A DNA stretch of 64,000 bases, from assembly GCA_002197995.1 (NCBI GenBank), contig NGZR01000001.1, forward strand, positions 9,610,001 to 9,674,000. The letters run 5' to 3'. The translations under genes and the position numbers were made by a program. The notes below the pieces were generated by a model. The model ran no database searches, was not told the origin of the DNA, and worked only from the letters and a program-made list of their open reading frames with translations. This document shows positions 11,668-23,600 of this stretch, piece after piece (position 1 is the first letter of the stretch; the number at the start of each line of letters is the position of its first letter). The stretch is from Gaeumannomyces sp. JS-464. Its lineage: Eukaryota > Ascomycota > Sordariomycetes > Magnaporthales > Magnaporthaceae.

Positions 11668-12216
11668 TCAAGCCTTCTTGTCAGGAAAGGTCTTGCTCAG
11701 CTCCGCCTCGAGCACCTTGGCCAGGGCGCGGACGCTCGGGAACATCTGGATGCCGTACCTCTCGCAGACGAGCTGGACGTTGCCCCTCTTCCAGTAGCCC
11801 TCGCGGCAGACCACCATGCACCTCCGGCCGGACCCGGCCCTGATGCCCAGCTCGAGCAGGCTGATGGGGGCCTTTGGCAGCTCGACGACGGAGGCGCCGC
11901 CGCCGGTGCGGCCCTCGCACGAGGCGGCGTCGAGGAGGCCGCCAAAGTTGACGACGACGACATCGGCGCGGTCCTGCAGGTCCAGCTCCCAGCGGACCTG
12001 GTCGGCGAAGGGGGCGAAGGACGGGTCCTCGCGCCAGGTGGCGTCCCAGTCGGGCCGCGTCGGGTCGGCGAGGGTGACGTGGCGCAGGTGCGCGAGCGCG
12101 TCGATGAGCTCGAGGCGCCAGGCCGCGTCGGGCGGGGACGTTATGCCCGCCAGGAAGACGACCTTTTGGCCCTCGGCGATGGGCTCCCGGCCCGGGGCTT
12201 TGACGATCTGGGCCAT
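11668..12216 (-). CDS. Nucleoside 2-deoxyribosyltransferase-like protein
   Basis: An intact, intronless gene for 182 residues. The sequence fits the fungal nucleoside 2-deoxyribosyltransferase-like family: FLAGITSPPDAAWR at 21-34, ADPTRPDWD at 50-58, QVRWELD at 73-79, a VVVNFGG strand at 87-93, PISLLELG at 117-124 (the Glu corresponds to the expected nucleophile region), and REGYWKRGNVQLVCERYGI at 138-156. Family members transfer deoxyribose between bases or hydrolyse the glycosidic bond in nucleotide salvage. I chose the ATG at 12216 because it directly precedes the conserved core; the frame is open upstream without conserved sequence. The protein lacks a signal peptide and is probably cytosolic, so it is the odd one out in a block of secreted proteins. 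Confidence 0.75.
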   Translation of the reverse strand: MAQIVKAPGREPIAEGQKVVFLAGITSPPDAAWRLELIDALAHLRHVTLADPTRPDWDATWREDPSFAPFADQVRWELDLQDRADVVVVNFGGLLDAASCEGRTGGGASVVELPKAPISLLELGIRAGSGRRCMVVCREGYWKRGNVQLVCERYGIQMFPSVRALAKVLEAELSKTFPDKKA

Positions 12217-13869
12217 TTCTTTTCTTTGGGGTTGGGCGGCGGCTGGTCTGTGAGCCGGAGTGTGATGGGGATCCGAGATTTCGGTTTTCTTGCCGAGCTT
12301 GTCACTGCTCGGACTGACTGCGAGCCTTGGCTTGAGGACGGTTTTCGGTGGTGCAGTCGTCAAGCTTTGATTCAGAAACCACGGCCGGTCAGACTTTGAG
12401 AAACCCGGTCCGCAGGTTTTGATTGATAGGATCGTGTTGACGATTCTTGGCGCTCGGACTGGCGGCATCAAGACAGCCTTGTGGTGCTGCTGGTGCGTCC
12501 GTTCTTGACTTCCCTGCGTCTCGTTCTGCAGGCAGGCCTCCCCAACCCCTCCTTCCGTATTAGGCAAATTCGCGATGCAGCAATCAATCGCCGCAGTTTG
12601 GACGCGCTGCCAACCAACAGCCGCACAGCCACAGCGATCACGCACACGCTCGCAAGAATCATTGCCAGCCTCCGAGACTTACTACAAGAGTTGGTCATGC
12701 ATGGCACACACTCCATGCAAACGCTGGCACAAGCTGCCCAAATGGTATCATCTGCCCAGAGAGGTAACCACCAAGGAGGGCCCTTTGTTTCCATTGGGAC
12801 GGTTCAGACAGAGATGATTGCATATTTTCTTCTTACAGCATTATCACCGACAACACCCAGCCAAGACTCCTTTGTTCGCCTAATAAAGACCTCAGGCGAT
12901 GGTGGGTGTCTCGGTCGCGTCGCCCACCCCAAATCCACAATGCGCCCCTGCTTACTATCAATATCACTCCAGCCTCCCAACACAGCCCCGTCAAGAGAAC
13001 CATCCCGCCAATATTTGACGACTTCTGCCGACCACGGGTAGTAAACCTCCAAGCTACATAGAGTAATCAATGCTGGCGCACCAGACATCTCCGAGCTGCC
13101 CATCAGACATCTCCGAGCTGCCCATCAGACATCTCCGAGCTGCCCATCAGACATCTCCGAGCTGCCCATCAGACATCTCCGAGCTGCCCATCAGACATCT
13201 CCGAGCTGCCCATCCGAAGCGCGCTGAAATGCAACACTGCCATTTCCATGGAACACAACGCAAACGTCTCGTTGCAGCACCGGGCCCATTGGGTGAACTT
13301 GTTGACGCATTGGCGTTGCCTTACTGCACACGCTCCCTATGGCCTTGCTATCTCACAATCATTGTTACTGCAGGGCTCCCAGGTTCCGACAGGGCAAACA
13401 GTAAAACGGCTCCGCGGGCGCCTCCTGTGCCCGAACCAACAGGCGCCTGCTTAGGCTGGAGTTGACAGACTGCAGGTCTCGGCGCCTCTCAGCCTGCTCT
13501 GGTGCTACCCAGGCGGGCAACAGAAATTGTGCTCATTTCTTGGAGGAAGTTACGTGGGTTCCAGGCCGATATAACAAGACGCACCGACAGCCCGGAAATG
13601 TTTGCAGGAGAATTCCACACACAAGAAGACACAAACCAACATCTTTCTTCCTTGTAACCAAACATTGTTTCTTTACTCTCTCGAAAAAGCGAATCAACCA
13701 AGATAACCAGCTGGCAAAACACCATCGACACGAGCTGGCCTAACCACCAGTTGCCCTACGAGCCGAAGCATCTCAGCCAAAACAGAACAGATCCCATCAA
13801 CCAGCACAGACATCGCTAACGCTCCTCAGCTTCACTAACTCGGCAAGCGCAGCTTCTAGAACGCCCACC
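12217..13869. other. Intergenic with a 22-bp minisatellite
   Basis: About 1.65 kb between divergent genes. No protein is supported. The only structure I see is the tandem repeat at 13083-13214. The 3' part just before 13870 is CA-rich and looks like the leader of the DPBB gene. Confidence 0.4.
13083..13214. repeat. Six-copy 22-bp tandem repeat (minisatellite)
   Basis: The unit AGACATCTCCGAGCTGCCC plus ATC (22 bp) is repeated six times with no differences between copies, starting at 13083, 13105, 13127, 13149, 13171 and 13193. The unit length is not a multiple of three and no gene covers it, so it is not a protein repeat. Identical copies suggest recent expansion. Confidence 0.95.
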
Positions 13870-14591
13870 ATGCAACTAACATCCCTCCTCGGCCTCGCCG
13901 CCCTCCTCGCTACCGGCGCCCTCTCCGCCCCGATCGACCGCCGCGCCATCCCCGCGCCCAAGAACCCCGTCGTGCCCGACATCGGCAGCGCCATCTCCCG
14001 GCGAGAGGTCCCGGTTCCCCCGCCAGTCGGCCCGGCAGCTCCCCTGGTCGGTACCCCGAAGAACGACGCCATCCCGCCGCCGCCGCCGCCTCCTGGAACC
14101 CTCACGGCCACCAACCCGGCGGCCCCCGGCACCGCTCCTGTTATCGTCCCGGTGGTCCCTAGCCCTCCAGCTGTCCCCGGCACCGTCCCCGGCGCTCCCG
14201 CCCCCGTCCCCCTCCCGGCGCCCCCGCACCTCCCCCCTCCTCCGGCGACATCAAGCCCGGCGAGCCCCGCCCGGACGCCGACCTGACGCACTACGAGCCG
14301 GGCATGGGCGCGTGCGGCGTGACCAGCTCCGCGACCGAGCTCGTCGCCGCCATGCCGCACGGCCTGTTCGACGCCAAGACGCCCGCCGGCAACCCCAACA
14401 ACAACCCGCTGTGCGGCAAGAAGCTCGAGGTCAAGGCGCCCGGCGCCGCCAAGTCGGTCGTTGTCACCGTCGTCGACCGCTGCCCGGCCTGCCAGGGCAA
14501 CTCGCTCGACCTCAGCCCGCCCGCGTTCCAGGCCCTCGCCGACCTGGGCGTCGGCAGGATCAAGGGCGCCTCGTGGACGCTGCTCGCGTAG
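13870..14591 (+). CDS. Secreted DPBB (RlpA-like / Asp f 7-like) protein with Pro-rich linker, one frame break
   Basis: The predicted protein has about 240 residues: a signal peptide (1-20), a Pro/Ala/Val-rich linker (about 50-135), then a single double-psi beta-barrel domain. In the domain, HYEPGMGACG, CGKKLEV, VVDRCPACQGNSLDLSPPAF and a final SWTLLA match the RlpA-like/Asp f 7 family of secreted fungal proteins. Signal peptide and linker are in one frame, the barrel in another. The switch falls at the run of six C at 14232-14237, and one extra C gives 241 codons in a single frame with no intron. Unlike the expansin gene 2.5 kb to the left, it has no second expansin domain. I infer a wall-associated protein and a sequence error at the C run. 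Confidence 0.78.
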
Positions 14592-15251
14592 GCTTGAGTA
14601 TTTCTTTCGCTCGTCTTTTTTTTCACATTTGCTACCTTTCTTCTGCATCTATTCTTTTCTCCCTGTTATTTACTACCCCACATCTTTACTTCCACGCGAC
14701 CCGGTTTGATACCCTTTGGGTCCGGCTTTGTCATCTTTGGCGTTCGGGAAAAATAAAAGTTATTCTGTTTAAACCTCGTTCCTTGTCCTTTGTCTATACA
14801 TGTGAAAGTAATCGGCGCCCACCTACCAGTAGTGCCTCGTAGGAAATGCGTCACACGATCACAGCTATTACGATTGCAATAGAGGAAATCCGCTGCGATA
14901 GAGTTCTGATCTCTTTTATGTTTCTTCAACTGTGAGGATAAACAGCCACTTGCAGAGGGCAGGTGTTTGCCAGACAAGAAGGTCAAAGTGGTACATAAAG
15001 AATGGTATAATTGTATGTGTCGAAATCCTCGACAAAAAAAATGCCCACAAGTTTTTACCAATACAGATGGAATTAAGACATAAGAAAAAGAAAGCATCAT
15101 GTTTACAAGCTACGCCTCATGTAACACCCTCCTATGTTTGGGACCCTGGAGCCATCTAATCGCTGCTGTGAAAGAACCCGAAAAAATAAAGAGGAGAGCT
15201 CCCAGAAACGAGTCTTGTTGTTCCCCCATCAATACTATGCTTTTGTCCCTC
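14592..15251. other. Intergenic, convergent 3' flanks
   Basis: About 660 nt of AT-richer sequence between two converging genes, with T-rich and AATAAA-like stretches (AATAAA near 14751) suited to 3' ends. No gene is seen. Confidence 0.45.
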
Positions 15252-18200
15252 TTAAAACAGTGGGGAAGATCTCTTGCGAAGGCTGGCATTCTTGGCCGGG
15301 TCCCTGTAGAAGAGGTTCATGCGCAGGCCGGCGCCGCACTTGGACTTGCCAGTCGCGTCACCAGGGCAGTTGAAGGAGCACTGCGACTCGCTGATGTTTC
15401 CTCCAGGGGTGGCGGTGCCGCCGTTTCCATTAAAGTTGATCTGGTCGCCACACCAGCACTCGCGGCCGTACTCGATACCGGCGTACTTGAACATCCAGCA
15501 GGCCTGGAGGCACTTCTCCTGCGTCATGTCAGCAAGGTTGACGACCTGCTTGGCGAAGAGGCGGCCCGATGACGGCTCCGACACGCAGCCGTAGTAGCTG
15601 AAGTTGGAGTTGCCAGGGTAGAGCGGCGGGGTGACTGTGGCGCTGGGGGTAGTCGACGAAGTCGTCGATGTGGAGCTCGTGCTCGACGGGCTAGAGCTGG
15701 AAGTTGCCGATGAGCTCGTGCTTGATGTGCTTGCAGACGAGGTGCTGGCCGAAGAGGTCGCCGACGCTGAGCCCGTGCTCGAGGTAGAGCTGGAAGTTGT
15801 TAAAGAGCTCGAGCTTGACGATGTGCTTGTAGACGAGGCGCTGGTTGACGAGCTCGTAAGTGAAGTGCTAGTCGACGATGTTGCCGAGGTGCTCGTCGCC
15901 GACTCGTCCGTAGCCGAAGCGGAGGTGCTTGAAGTGCTGGTCGACGATTCGATAGAGATGTGGGACGAGGCTGTCGACGTAGGCACTTCAGAGGTGCTGG
16001 TAGAAGATAAGGTAGAACTGGTCGAGGTGGTTGCAGCCGAATCGTCAGTGGTGGAGCTGGTGCTGGTGGAAGTGCTGCTCGACGAGACACCCGTGCTAGT
16101 GGACGAAACATCAGTAGTCAACGTGGTGGACGAGGTGCTGGTAGACGAAACATCAGTAGCCGATGTGGTGGACGAGGTGCTCGTAGCGGATTCGTCCGTG
16201 GTCGAAACGGAGCTGCTCGAAGTGCTGGTGGACGAGACATCGTTGGTAGAGGTGGAGCTGGTGAACGAAGCGTCGGTAGTAGAACTGGAGGCGATCGACG
16301 CGGCGTGGTCAGTGGTCGAGTTGGTGGAAGAGGTACCAGCGGTCGAGGTGGAGCTAGTGGACGAAACGTCACTGGTCGAGCTGGATATGGTCGACGCGGC
16401 CTCGTCAGTGGTCGAGCTAGAGCCGGTAGTTGTGCTGGTGGAAACGTCGGTGCTGCTTGAGGTGCTTGTCGAAGATTGAGTGGAGCTGGAGCCCGTGGAG
16501 CTGGAGCTAGTAGAGTCAATGGTCGTGCTAGACGTGGTGCTATCCGAAGCGCTGCTCGACGAGGTAGCTGTCGAAGAGCTCGAGGATGAAGACGAGGCAG
16601 TGCTGTTGGTGGAAGTGATGGTCGACGAAGGGTCGGTGGTGGCGGACGAGGCGGTCGAGGAGCTCGAGGTGCTAGATGTTGTAGAGATGCTAGAGGTGGT
16701 AGAGATGCTAGCGGCGCTCGACGAGTTGGAAACGGGGAGGGTTGACTCCAACTGGTAGACCTGATTCCTCGCCCCAGCACCACAGTACTCCGTCTGATTG
16801 TCACGGCAAAGGCTGTTGCACTGGCTGTCCGGGACAAGGTTGACGCCAGCGACCTGCGTGAACTCGTTGTTGCCGCACCAGCACTCGCCAAAGTACTGAA
16901 GAGCAATGTACTTGAATCCCTTGGCCTTGCACGTGGAGATACATCCCGCGACCGTGCGCACATCGCCGGTGTTGCCGCTGGACAGGGAGCGGCCGCCGGG
17001 GGTCTCTGAATAGCAGCCAATGTACTTGTACCCGTTGACGCCAGGGTTGATGAACGGGCCGCCCGGATTGACAGGCGTGTTGGTCGGCGAGTTCGTGGCG
17101 GTGGTAGTCGTCGGGTCAGCTGGCGGGTTCGGCGGGATCGTTGTGTTGGTCGCCCACATGGACAGGTGGGCGTTACCGGCACCGTCGTTCACTCCGTTGC
17201 CACCACACATCTGACCGATGTCGCCAGAGCAGTCGAAATTGCAGTTGCCCTCAAGCACCTTCAGCTTGGGGATAGTGGGACCACCCCAGCACTCGCGGTG
17301 GTACTGGGTACCGCAGTAGGCGTAGTTCTTCGCAGCGCAGAGCTTCAGGCACATATCAGATGTCATGTTGCTGTTGGCGCCAACCTGCTGAGCGAGCTGA
17401 CGGCCGGGGTTGTTCTCACGGAAGCAGCCAATGTAGCGGTAGATGCCCTGGCTGTTGCTGTCGAGCGGTCCACCCTGCTGAGATATGGCCGTGCAGTCGA
17501 AGGGGACGTTCACCTTTCCGAGGGTGAGATCGTTGAAGTTGAAAGTCCAGGCGACGTTGCCAGTGTAAGAGTCAGTGTTCCATTGGGTCTTGGGCGGGGC
17601 GCAGAACATGTTGGCCTCAGAGACCTCGCCAGGGTCAAGGCTGATACCCTCACCCAGCTCGGATGCCGTCCTGGTCGAGATAATGCCGCCGACACCAAAG
17701 GGAGGCTTGGAGATGGTGATGCGCAGCGGAAGAGAGCCAGCAGGCGAGCCGTTGCGGAGACGCAGCTTGAGGCCCTTCTCCGTGTTCTGCAGAACCTTGC
17801 CGAAGCTGAGGGACGAGTTCTTGCTCCAGGTGACCCAGCCGGATCCGTCGGCCTGCTCCCACTCCAGGACAGCGACAGGGGCAGCGCCGGTACCAGCAGT
17901 GACACTGATGACGGCGTTTCCGCCGCTGGTGGTCATGGCGCAGTAGGCAGTGAAGTTTCCAATTTCGCTGGGGTCGAAGATGACCGACGCAACCTGCTGA
18001 GACTCGGGATCCATGGATGTCGACGGGAGGTTGGAAAAGGTAAAGTGCCCGACCTTGCTGGTGCTGGCAGTTCCCGCAGTGCCGTTGCTGCCAGGCTGGC
18101 CCGGCGTGGTGGTGGGCTCGACGAAGGGGCCCTGGGGTCCAACAAGCGAGAACTGTATGCTCTGGATCGCGAGAGTACCCTTGCCCAGGTTGGAAATCAT

Positions 18201-20634
18201 GACACTCTGAGAGGTAGGCCCGGAGCCGAGCGGAACCTGAGTGAAGCTGAGGCTGCTGGGCTGGACGAACAGCAGCGGACCTGAGCTTTCAGCGGTGCCG
18301 CTCACGCGGACAGACGTGGTCCTGCTGTAACCACTAGCGCTGTTGGTAGTCCCAAGCACAATGGTGCCGGTAGAGTTTCCAACCTGCGTTGCCCTGTAGT
18401 GGACCTTGAAAGTGAACTGCGCGCCGGCCGCCACGGTGGCAGGGAGCTGCGGCACACCGACAAGAGAGAACTCGGTGGAGCTGAGATTGGCGCTGTTGAC
18501 AGTGGTGGCAATCTTGGCCACGCAGGTAATGGTCTTCTCGGGAGCATCGACACCGACATCGATCTTTCCGAAAGAACCAGCGCCCGTGCAGTTAAGCGGT
18601 GAGCTGGTCGGGGCGCCATAGGCGGTGATGGTGCCCTGGCTGGGCACGTACAGGATACCGTTGCCAAGAACAGCGCGTGTGAACTTCTTGATGTTGTTCA
18701 GCTTAAAGCCCTTGATGAGCTTCAGCTTGCCGTCCGGTCCGGGGATGGCCTCGTGGACCTTGATGGATGCGCCTGATGGGAAGTCGCTGCGTACGTCAGT
18801 AGTCCAGAGGAGACCGGTGCCAGGCTGTCCGTTGAGCGAGGTGACCGTGCCGTGGCTGATACCGAGGATACCGCCATTTCTCTCGGGCGTCTCGCCGACC
18901 TTGGCGAACGAGGGGACACCACTGGAGCAGGTGAACTTGATGACAGTGGTGGGGTTGTTGATGACGGGGATGTAGATGTAGCCGCCCTCACCAGGGTAGA
19001 CACCTGCACCGGCGTAGACCGAGTTCAGCTGCTTGATCTTGCCGAGAATACGGTCGCGCGAACCCTTGGGCTGGGGAAAGGGAGTGTTGGTGCGGTAGCC
19101 ACCAAGGTCATCCAGGTTCAGGAAGTAAGTCCATCCAGACTTGCCGGTGACGACACCGATGCGGCGAACGCTACCGCAAGAAAACTGAGACGGCAAGAGC
19201 TCGAAAGGGCTCGTTCCCAGATCGTTGTCAGCACCGTCGAGCTCCTCCTTCTCCTCGGGCATGAAAAAGTCGACCACGTTTAGCGTGCCATTCTCCAGGA
19301 TTGTGTGGTGAACCACAGCCTCCTCGAGCGCGGTGGGCGGGTTGCGGCCGCTGACTGGGATGTCGTGAAGCTGCGAGGCGTAGCCGTTGCCAGTGGCGTA
19401 GAACATGGAGCCCTTGTCATCGGAAGCCAGGCCACCGCCCGACATCCAAATACCGCCACCCTTGGTCGGACTGCGCACATCCTGGCCCAGTGTTGCGAAG
19501 TGCTCCACGATCTTTCCAGACGACTTGTCGAATCCAACGATGCGGCCGGTGAAGTTGTAGAGCACGCAGTGGGAACCGAACGCAACGTAGATGAACTGGC
19601 TTCCCGCAGGATGCAGCATTCCGGGTCTCTGGTTGTGCATGCCGCCGTTGAAAGGGCGGCCGATGTTATTGCGCGCATCCTGACCCTCAAAGTTGATGGG
19701 AAAGTTCGGGCGTGACTCCAGAGTGTTGACGTCGAGAGCGTGGATGTTGTACCGGCCGTTGGGGCGACCCTGAGGCTCGTACAGCCGTGTCTGGTCCGAG
19801 TAGGTCTTGACCGCGACGTACAGGGTGTCGGTAGCAGGGTCGATAACACCAGTGCCGATGATACCAACATGAGGAGTGATGTCGTAACAGAAGCTGTGTG
19901 ATGAGAGCGAGGTTAGCCAGACTTGCCTGCGATTCACATCCGACCCCGAAATTGACCTGAACCCCGGCTGCAAGGCGGCGGCTCCTCAACTACGACAGAG
20001 GCCGCCGACATTGGCGAGGTAGCGCCATGCTCACGAGGGCACGGAGACATAGTGACCAATTCCGCGTCGCACCGCACGCATAACATGCCGTGCCCGACAA
20101 CTTACCCGAGATCAGTTGTGTTCAGGTCCCTCGACAGGAACGGAATACCCAGGTTCTTCCTCGCGAGGATTTCACCCGTCTTGGCGTCGAGCTTGTACAT
20201 GTTGTTCTGCGTCGTGGCCAGGTACAGAAACTGCCGTCCGTTCTCGTCGTTGCCGGGGGTGTAGACGAGGGGCATCGAGAAGAACTCCTCTTGCTCACCG
20301 CCGTAGTTGCCAGGGAGCTTGATCTGAAAGATCTGGCCAAAGTCGCTGCTCGCGACAACAGCAGGATCCATATTCTTGTTCCTACGGATGGGATTGAATC
20401 TCTATGTTAGTCACCGTTTGCTTGCATCCACGCGCCGCACCGTCCATTGTCGGTGCGGCACTCTCCTCTCATCCTTGCCCCGCGACCCGGGAGCAGAACG
20501 CGCTACCCATGACAGTGGGCGATATCCTGTTGCAGATAAACGTACGGCTGGTATCCGGCTCTCGAGTTGTCTCCACCCCATGTGATCGTATCGGTGGAGG
20601 CGAGGCAGCTACCGAGGCTGAGCACCATTGACAT
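15252..20634 (-). CDS. Large secreted beta-propeller / Ig-like / triple-WSC protein
   Basis: An intact gene of three exons (20546-20634, 20106-20381, 15252-19893) encodes 1668 residues. The introns (164 and 212 nt) have GTACGT and GTAAGT donors; splicing creates WGGDNSRAGYQP-NKNMDPAVV and TDLG-FCYDITPHVG without gaps. The order is: short signal peptide; PQQ-like beta-propeller (about 30-560); Ig-like or ASH-like repeats (about 560-935); WSC domains at about 941-1032 and 1077-1172; a Ser/Thr-only linker of about 370 residues; a third WSC domain at about 1552-1657 near the C-terminus. WSC domains bind carbohydrate, and the Ser/Thr stretch should be heavily O-mannosylated. There is no transmembrane segment or GPI signal, so I infer a secreted, wall-bound protein. 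More than 5 kb of coding sequence is open without a break. Confidence 0.88.
15640..16740 (-). repeat. Low-complexity Ser/Thr-coding tract inside the WSC gene
   Basis: About 1.1 kb encodes almost only Ser and Thr with scattered Asp, Val and Ala, in imperfect repeats of the type SST(S/D)VSST. It is the linker between the second and third WSC domains. Such tracts vary in copy number between strains. The opposite strand stays open as an acidic, Val/Glu/Leu-rich frame, which is only its mirror image. Confidence 0.85.
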
Positions 20635-23600
20635 GGCGCCCAGCACTCGGAGGAACCCCGCGCCACCATGGTGACGGGCTGGTGATCTCCGATGCGGTTG
20701 GAGATGGGTCTACTTGGACAAGCTTGCAGTGATCGGCCGCGTGCGAGGCTTGTTGTTGCTCTTACGGAGCTACGGCTCGGGACAGGAAGTGAATCCCGCG
20801 AGCCTATTAACCTTCCGGGTCTGCTTCCGCCGGGTCACGGGAAAAAGCAGTCGGATTTCAAGCGAGTGACAGGGACGGCGATGGCGACAGTGCCCCGGAT
20901 TAAAGAGTGTGGGAAAAGACCAGTAAAAGAGCGACTGGATTAAAAAGGTCTAGAAGACTAAACGAATGTCGGTGCCGTCGACGCGGAGCCAAGCGGCAGG
21001 AAGGTTGCAGTGCAGACCTTAGAGGGTCCAGAAGGAGGGGCGGACAGGCGAGGTCGAAGAGTGCGCGATCTTCCGCTTCATAAATGAGGCCTGCGGCCGG
21101 GCAGAGTCTCCGGGCACGACCACCCACCCCTGGATGGCGCGTGGGTTCGTCGTTGGGGTGGGCTCGTCCCTGGGCCGAGACTGAATGGATCGCCTGCTGC
21201 CAAGCCGAGCGCTAGGCCCCAACACGAAAGTGAAGCTACGACCCCCTGCAATCAGGCATTGGAAATTATTGCAGGGGTTGGCAGCGGGTGTGGGCGGAGG
21301 AAGCAGAAGAAAAAAAAAAGGAGATTCCCCAAGAGGGATCAGCGCAAGCAAGTGGGTGCCCTGGTGCTTCCCAGGAACACCAGGCTAAGGCGCACCGCCG
21401 GGTATGGATAGCCCCTGTCCCCTGCCCCTTGCGCCATGTTGGCGGCGGGACGGAGGCGGCCGGCCGTGCACCACCTGTTTCCGCTCGTTTTTTGCCCTGC
21501 CGTGCGAGTTGTTGATGCTGTGTTGCATCCCATCCCGCCGACGACGAAATCCCTAAAACTTCCATCTCAGCCCTTTGTCGCATGAGACCCCGGCGCGCTG
21601 CGCTGAGCGGCCAGCCCGCGGGGCGCCGCCCACGGTCTTTCTGGTCTTCCTCCGCGAGAGGCGCCGAGCTGCCTGCCTTGCGGTCAATCATCATGGACGG
21701 AGTCAGTCACTCGGGCCTGTCTCTGCAGAGCACAGCTGAGGCCTTGTCGACAGGACTTGGCACAGCAGTCGCGCATGAAATCACCCAGCATGCGACGAAG
21801 CGGGCGGGCAGGACGTCTGGCGTCCCTTCAGCCCGTGAGCTGACGACGCATAGGGATGGAACAACGCCAACACTCGATAGCTGAGCGTATGTTGGTTGCC
21901 GTTGGGCGCTTCGGGTGCGACGGCACACTGGCTTCGACCAAGAGGCTGCGTGACGAAGAAAGGTGCGGAAAATTGAAGCGGCAAGCTAGCCAACCGTGCG
22001 TTGGTGGCGCCAGCTTCCTGCCAGGTACGTGGCCGCTTTGTCCCAATTCGGCTTGGCGCGTACCAATTTCAGCTCCGTGGCGGCGCAACCGTGTGGACGA
22101 ACGGCTCGATGAAGTCACAGGTTCGCGGGGTGACCTGGAGTGTCGTGCAGTTTGCCCAATACAGTGTATTGATTACTTTCCAGCTGGATATTCTCTTGCT
22201 CCCTTGCGATGCCGCCGACATAATTCAATGGTGTCTCTACCTGCTGTCTGCGTTGCTGCATTTCTATCATTTTCTTTCCTTCTTTTTCTCTCCCGCGCGC
22301 AGTCGCCTCCCTGCGGCCTCCGTATCTGCGGCCTGCCTTGGCCCTGCCATCACCCGATATCACGCCCGCTTGTATTATGCATTGCTATGCAGTCGCGTCT
22401 CTTGGGCCAAGTGCCGAGAGGCTGCAAAATGACGAGAGGTCCAGCAACCGAAAAGCCTCCTAATAGCAGCACAGATACTTTTCCCAGTAGCGCGCCCGTC
22501 GCATCCAAATATTGTTCATCGCGGAAATGCCCGCTAGGTAGCACCGAGAGGCCGGCACCCCGTCCCCCAGGGGTGATTCTCGTGTGGTAGGGATATTGGG
22601 AGTGATTCTCACAGTTGTTCTTCCATTGAACATGATAGGATCTTCGATGGTTCGACAGCGACGAACGACCCATGACTCGGGTGACACGGTGACCGGATGG
22701 AGAGCCTGTCAAGGCCTTGGGCCCTCTCTCGTGCGACTCCAAGTCGCTGAAAGCCTGCCAGACCCCCTGCCGCACATCAGTCAGTTCGAGCCTTGACCGC
22801 AAGCGAGGACCAAGATGCTCTGCTGTGCAGGTGCCCAGGCACGCCAGGTGTGGTGATGGATCCCACGAGCAAGCCCAGAAATTGCGGATCGTTACCCAAT
22901 GCTACGGCTACGGGGGGTGGAGCGTGAAAATCCATTTGGGACAGGGTGGTAATATCGATCAATCCAAACAACTTGGAAATACCGGTTAAAAATAAAACCA
23001 CAAATAGAATCCCATTTCAGTTTCCCATTGGACTGGGTCGAGTGCAGAAACTGGTCGAGCAGCCACCACAGCATAGGCGCCACCGGAGAACTGGGCTAAA
23101 GTGTCGAACGAGGATCGAACGAACACGCCTCTCCCACGCTGGGAGCACGCCGAAATCAGGATGACGAACATGGGCTTGTGCGCTTGGTGCAAATTAGCTG
23201 CGAGGTTTGCCTGCTTAGGCCTCCTGGCTCGAACATTTGCTGATTGCTGTCATGAAAAAGTATGTGCTTTTACGAGCGTGTCCACGAAGGGTACGACGGT
23301 TACCAGGCCCTTTCTTTCCGACCAGGTAACTGCAGCCATGTCTTCGAAAGCCTGAATATCACTGACCAGCCGGACGCCTGTGCGTTGGATGTTGGACGCG
23401 TGGAGGGCAGCACCGCCCCGCCAGCGCATCCCTGTTCTCGTCAATATGTCCCTTTCGGGAACTCTCCCCCAACGCAAAGTTCCATTGCATTGCACGGTCT
23501 CCTGCAAGCACACCAGTCACGGGCTACATAGCATAGGTGGTAGGGACGAGGAGTCTTTTTCCTCCTCGACTATGAGCCGCCAATTTACCATCGAGAAGCG

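Noticed and set aside
15631..16758. Long acidic Val/Glu/Leu-rich frames on the + strand
   Set aside because: They are the antisense of the Ser/Thr tract in the WSC gene.
21856..22590. A 244-codon frame in the long gene-free gap
   Set aside because: Composition and lack of any motif point to chance; no matching exons nearby.
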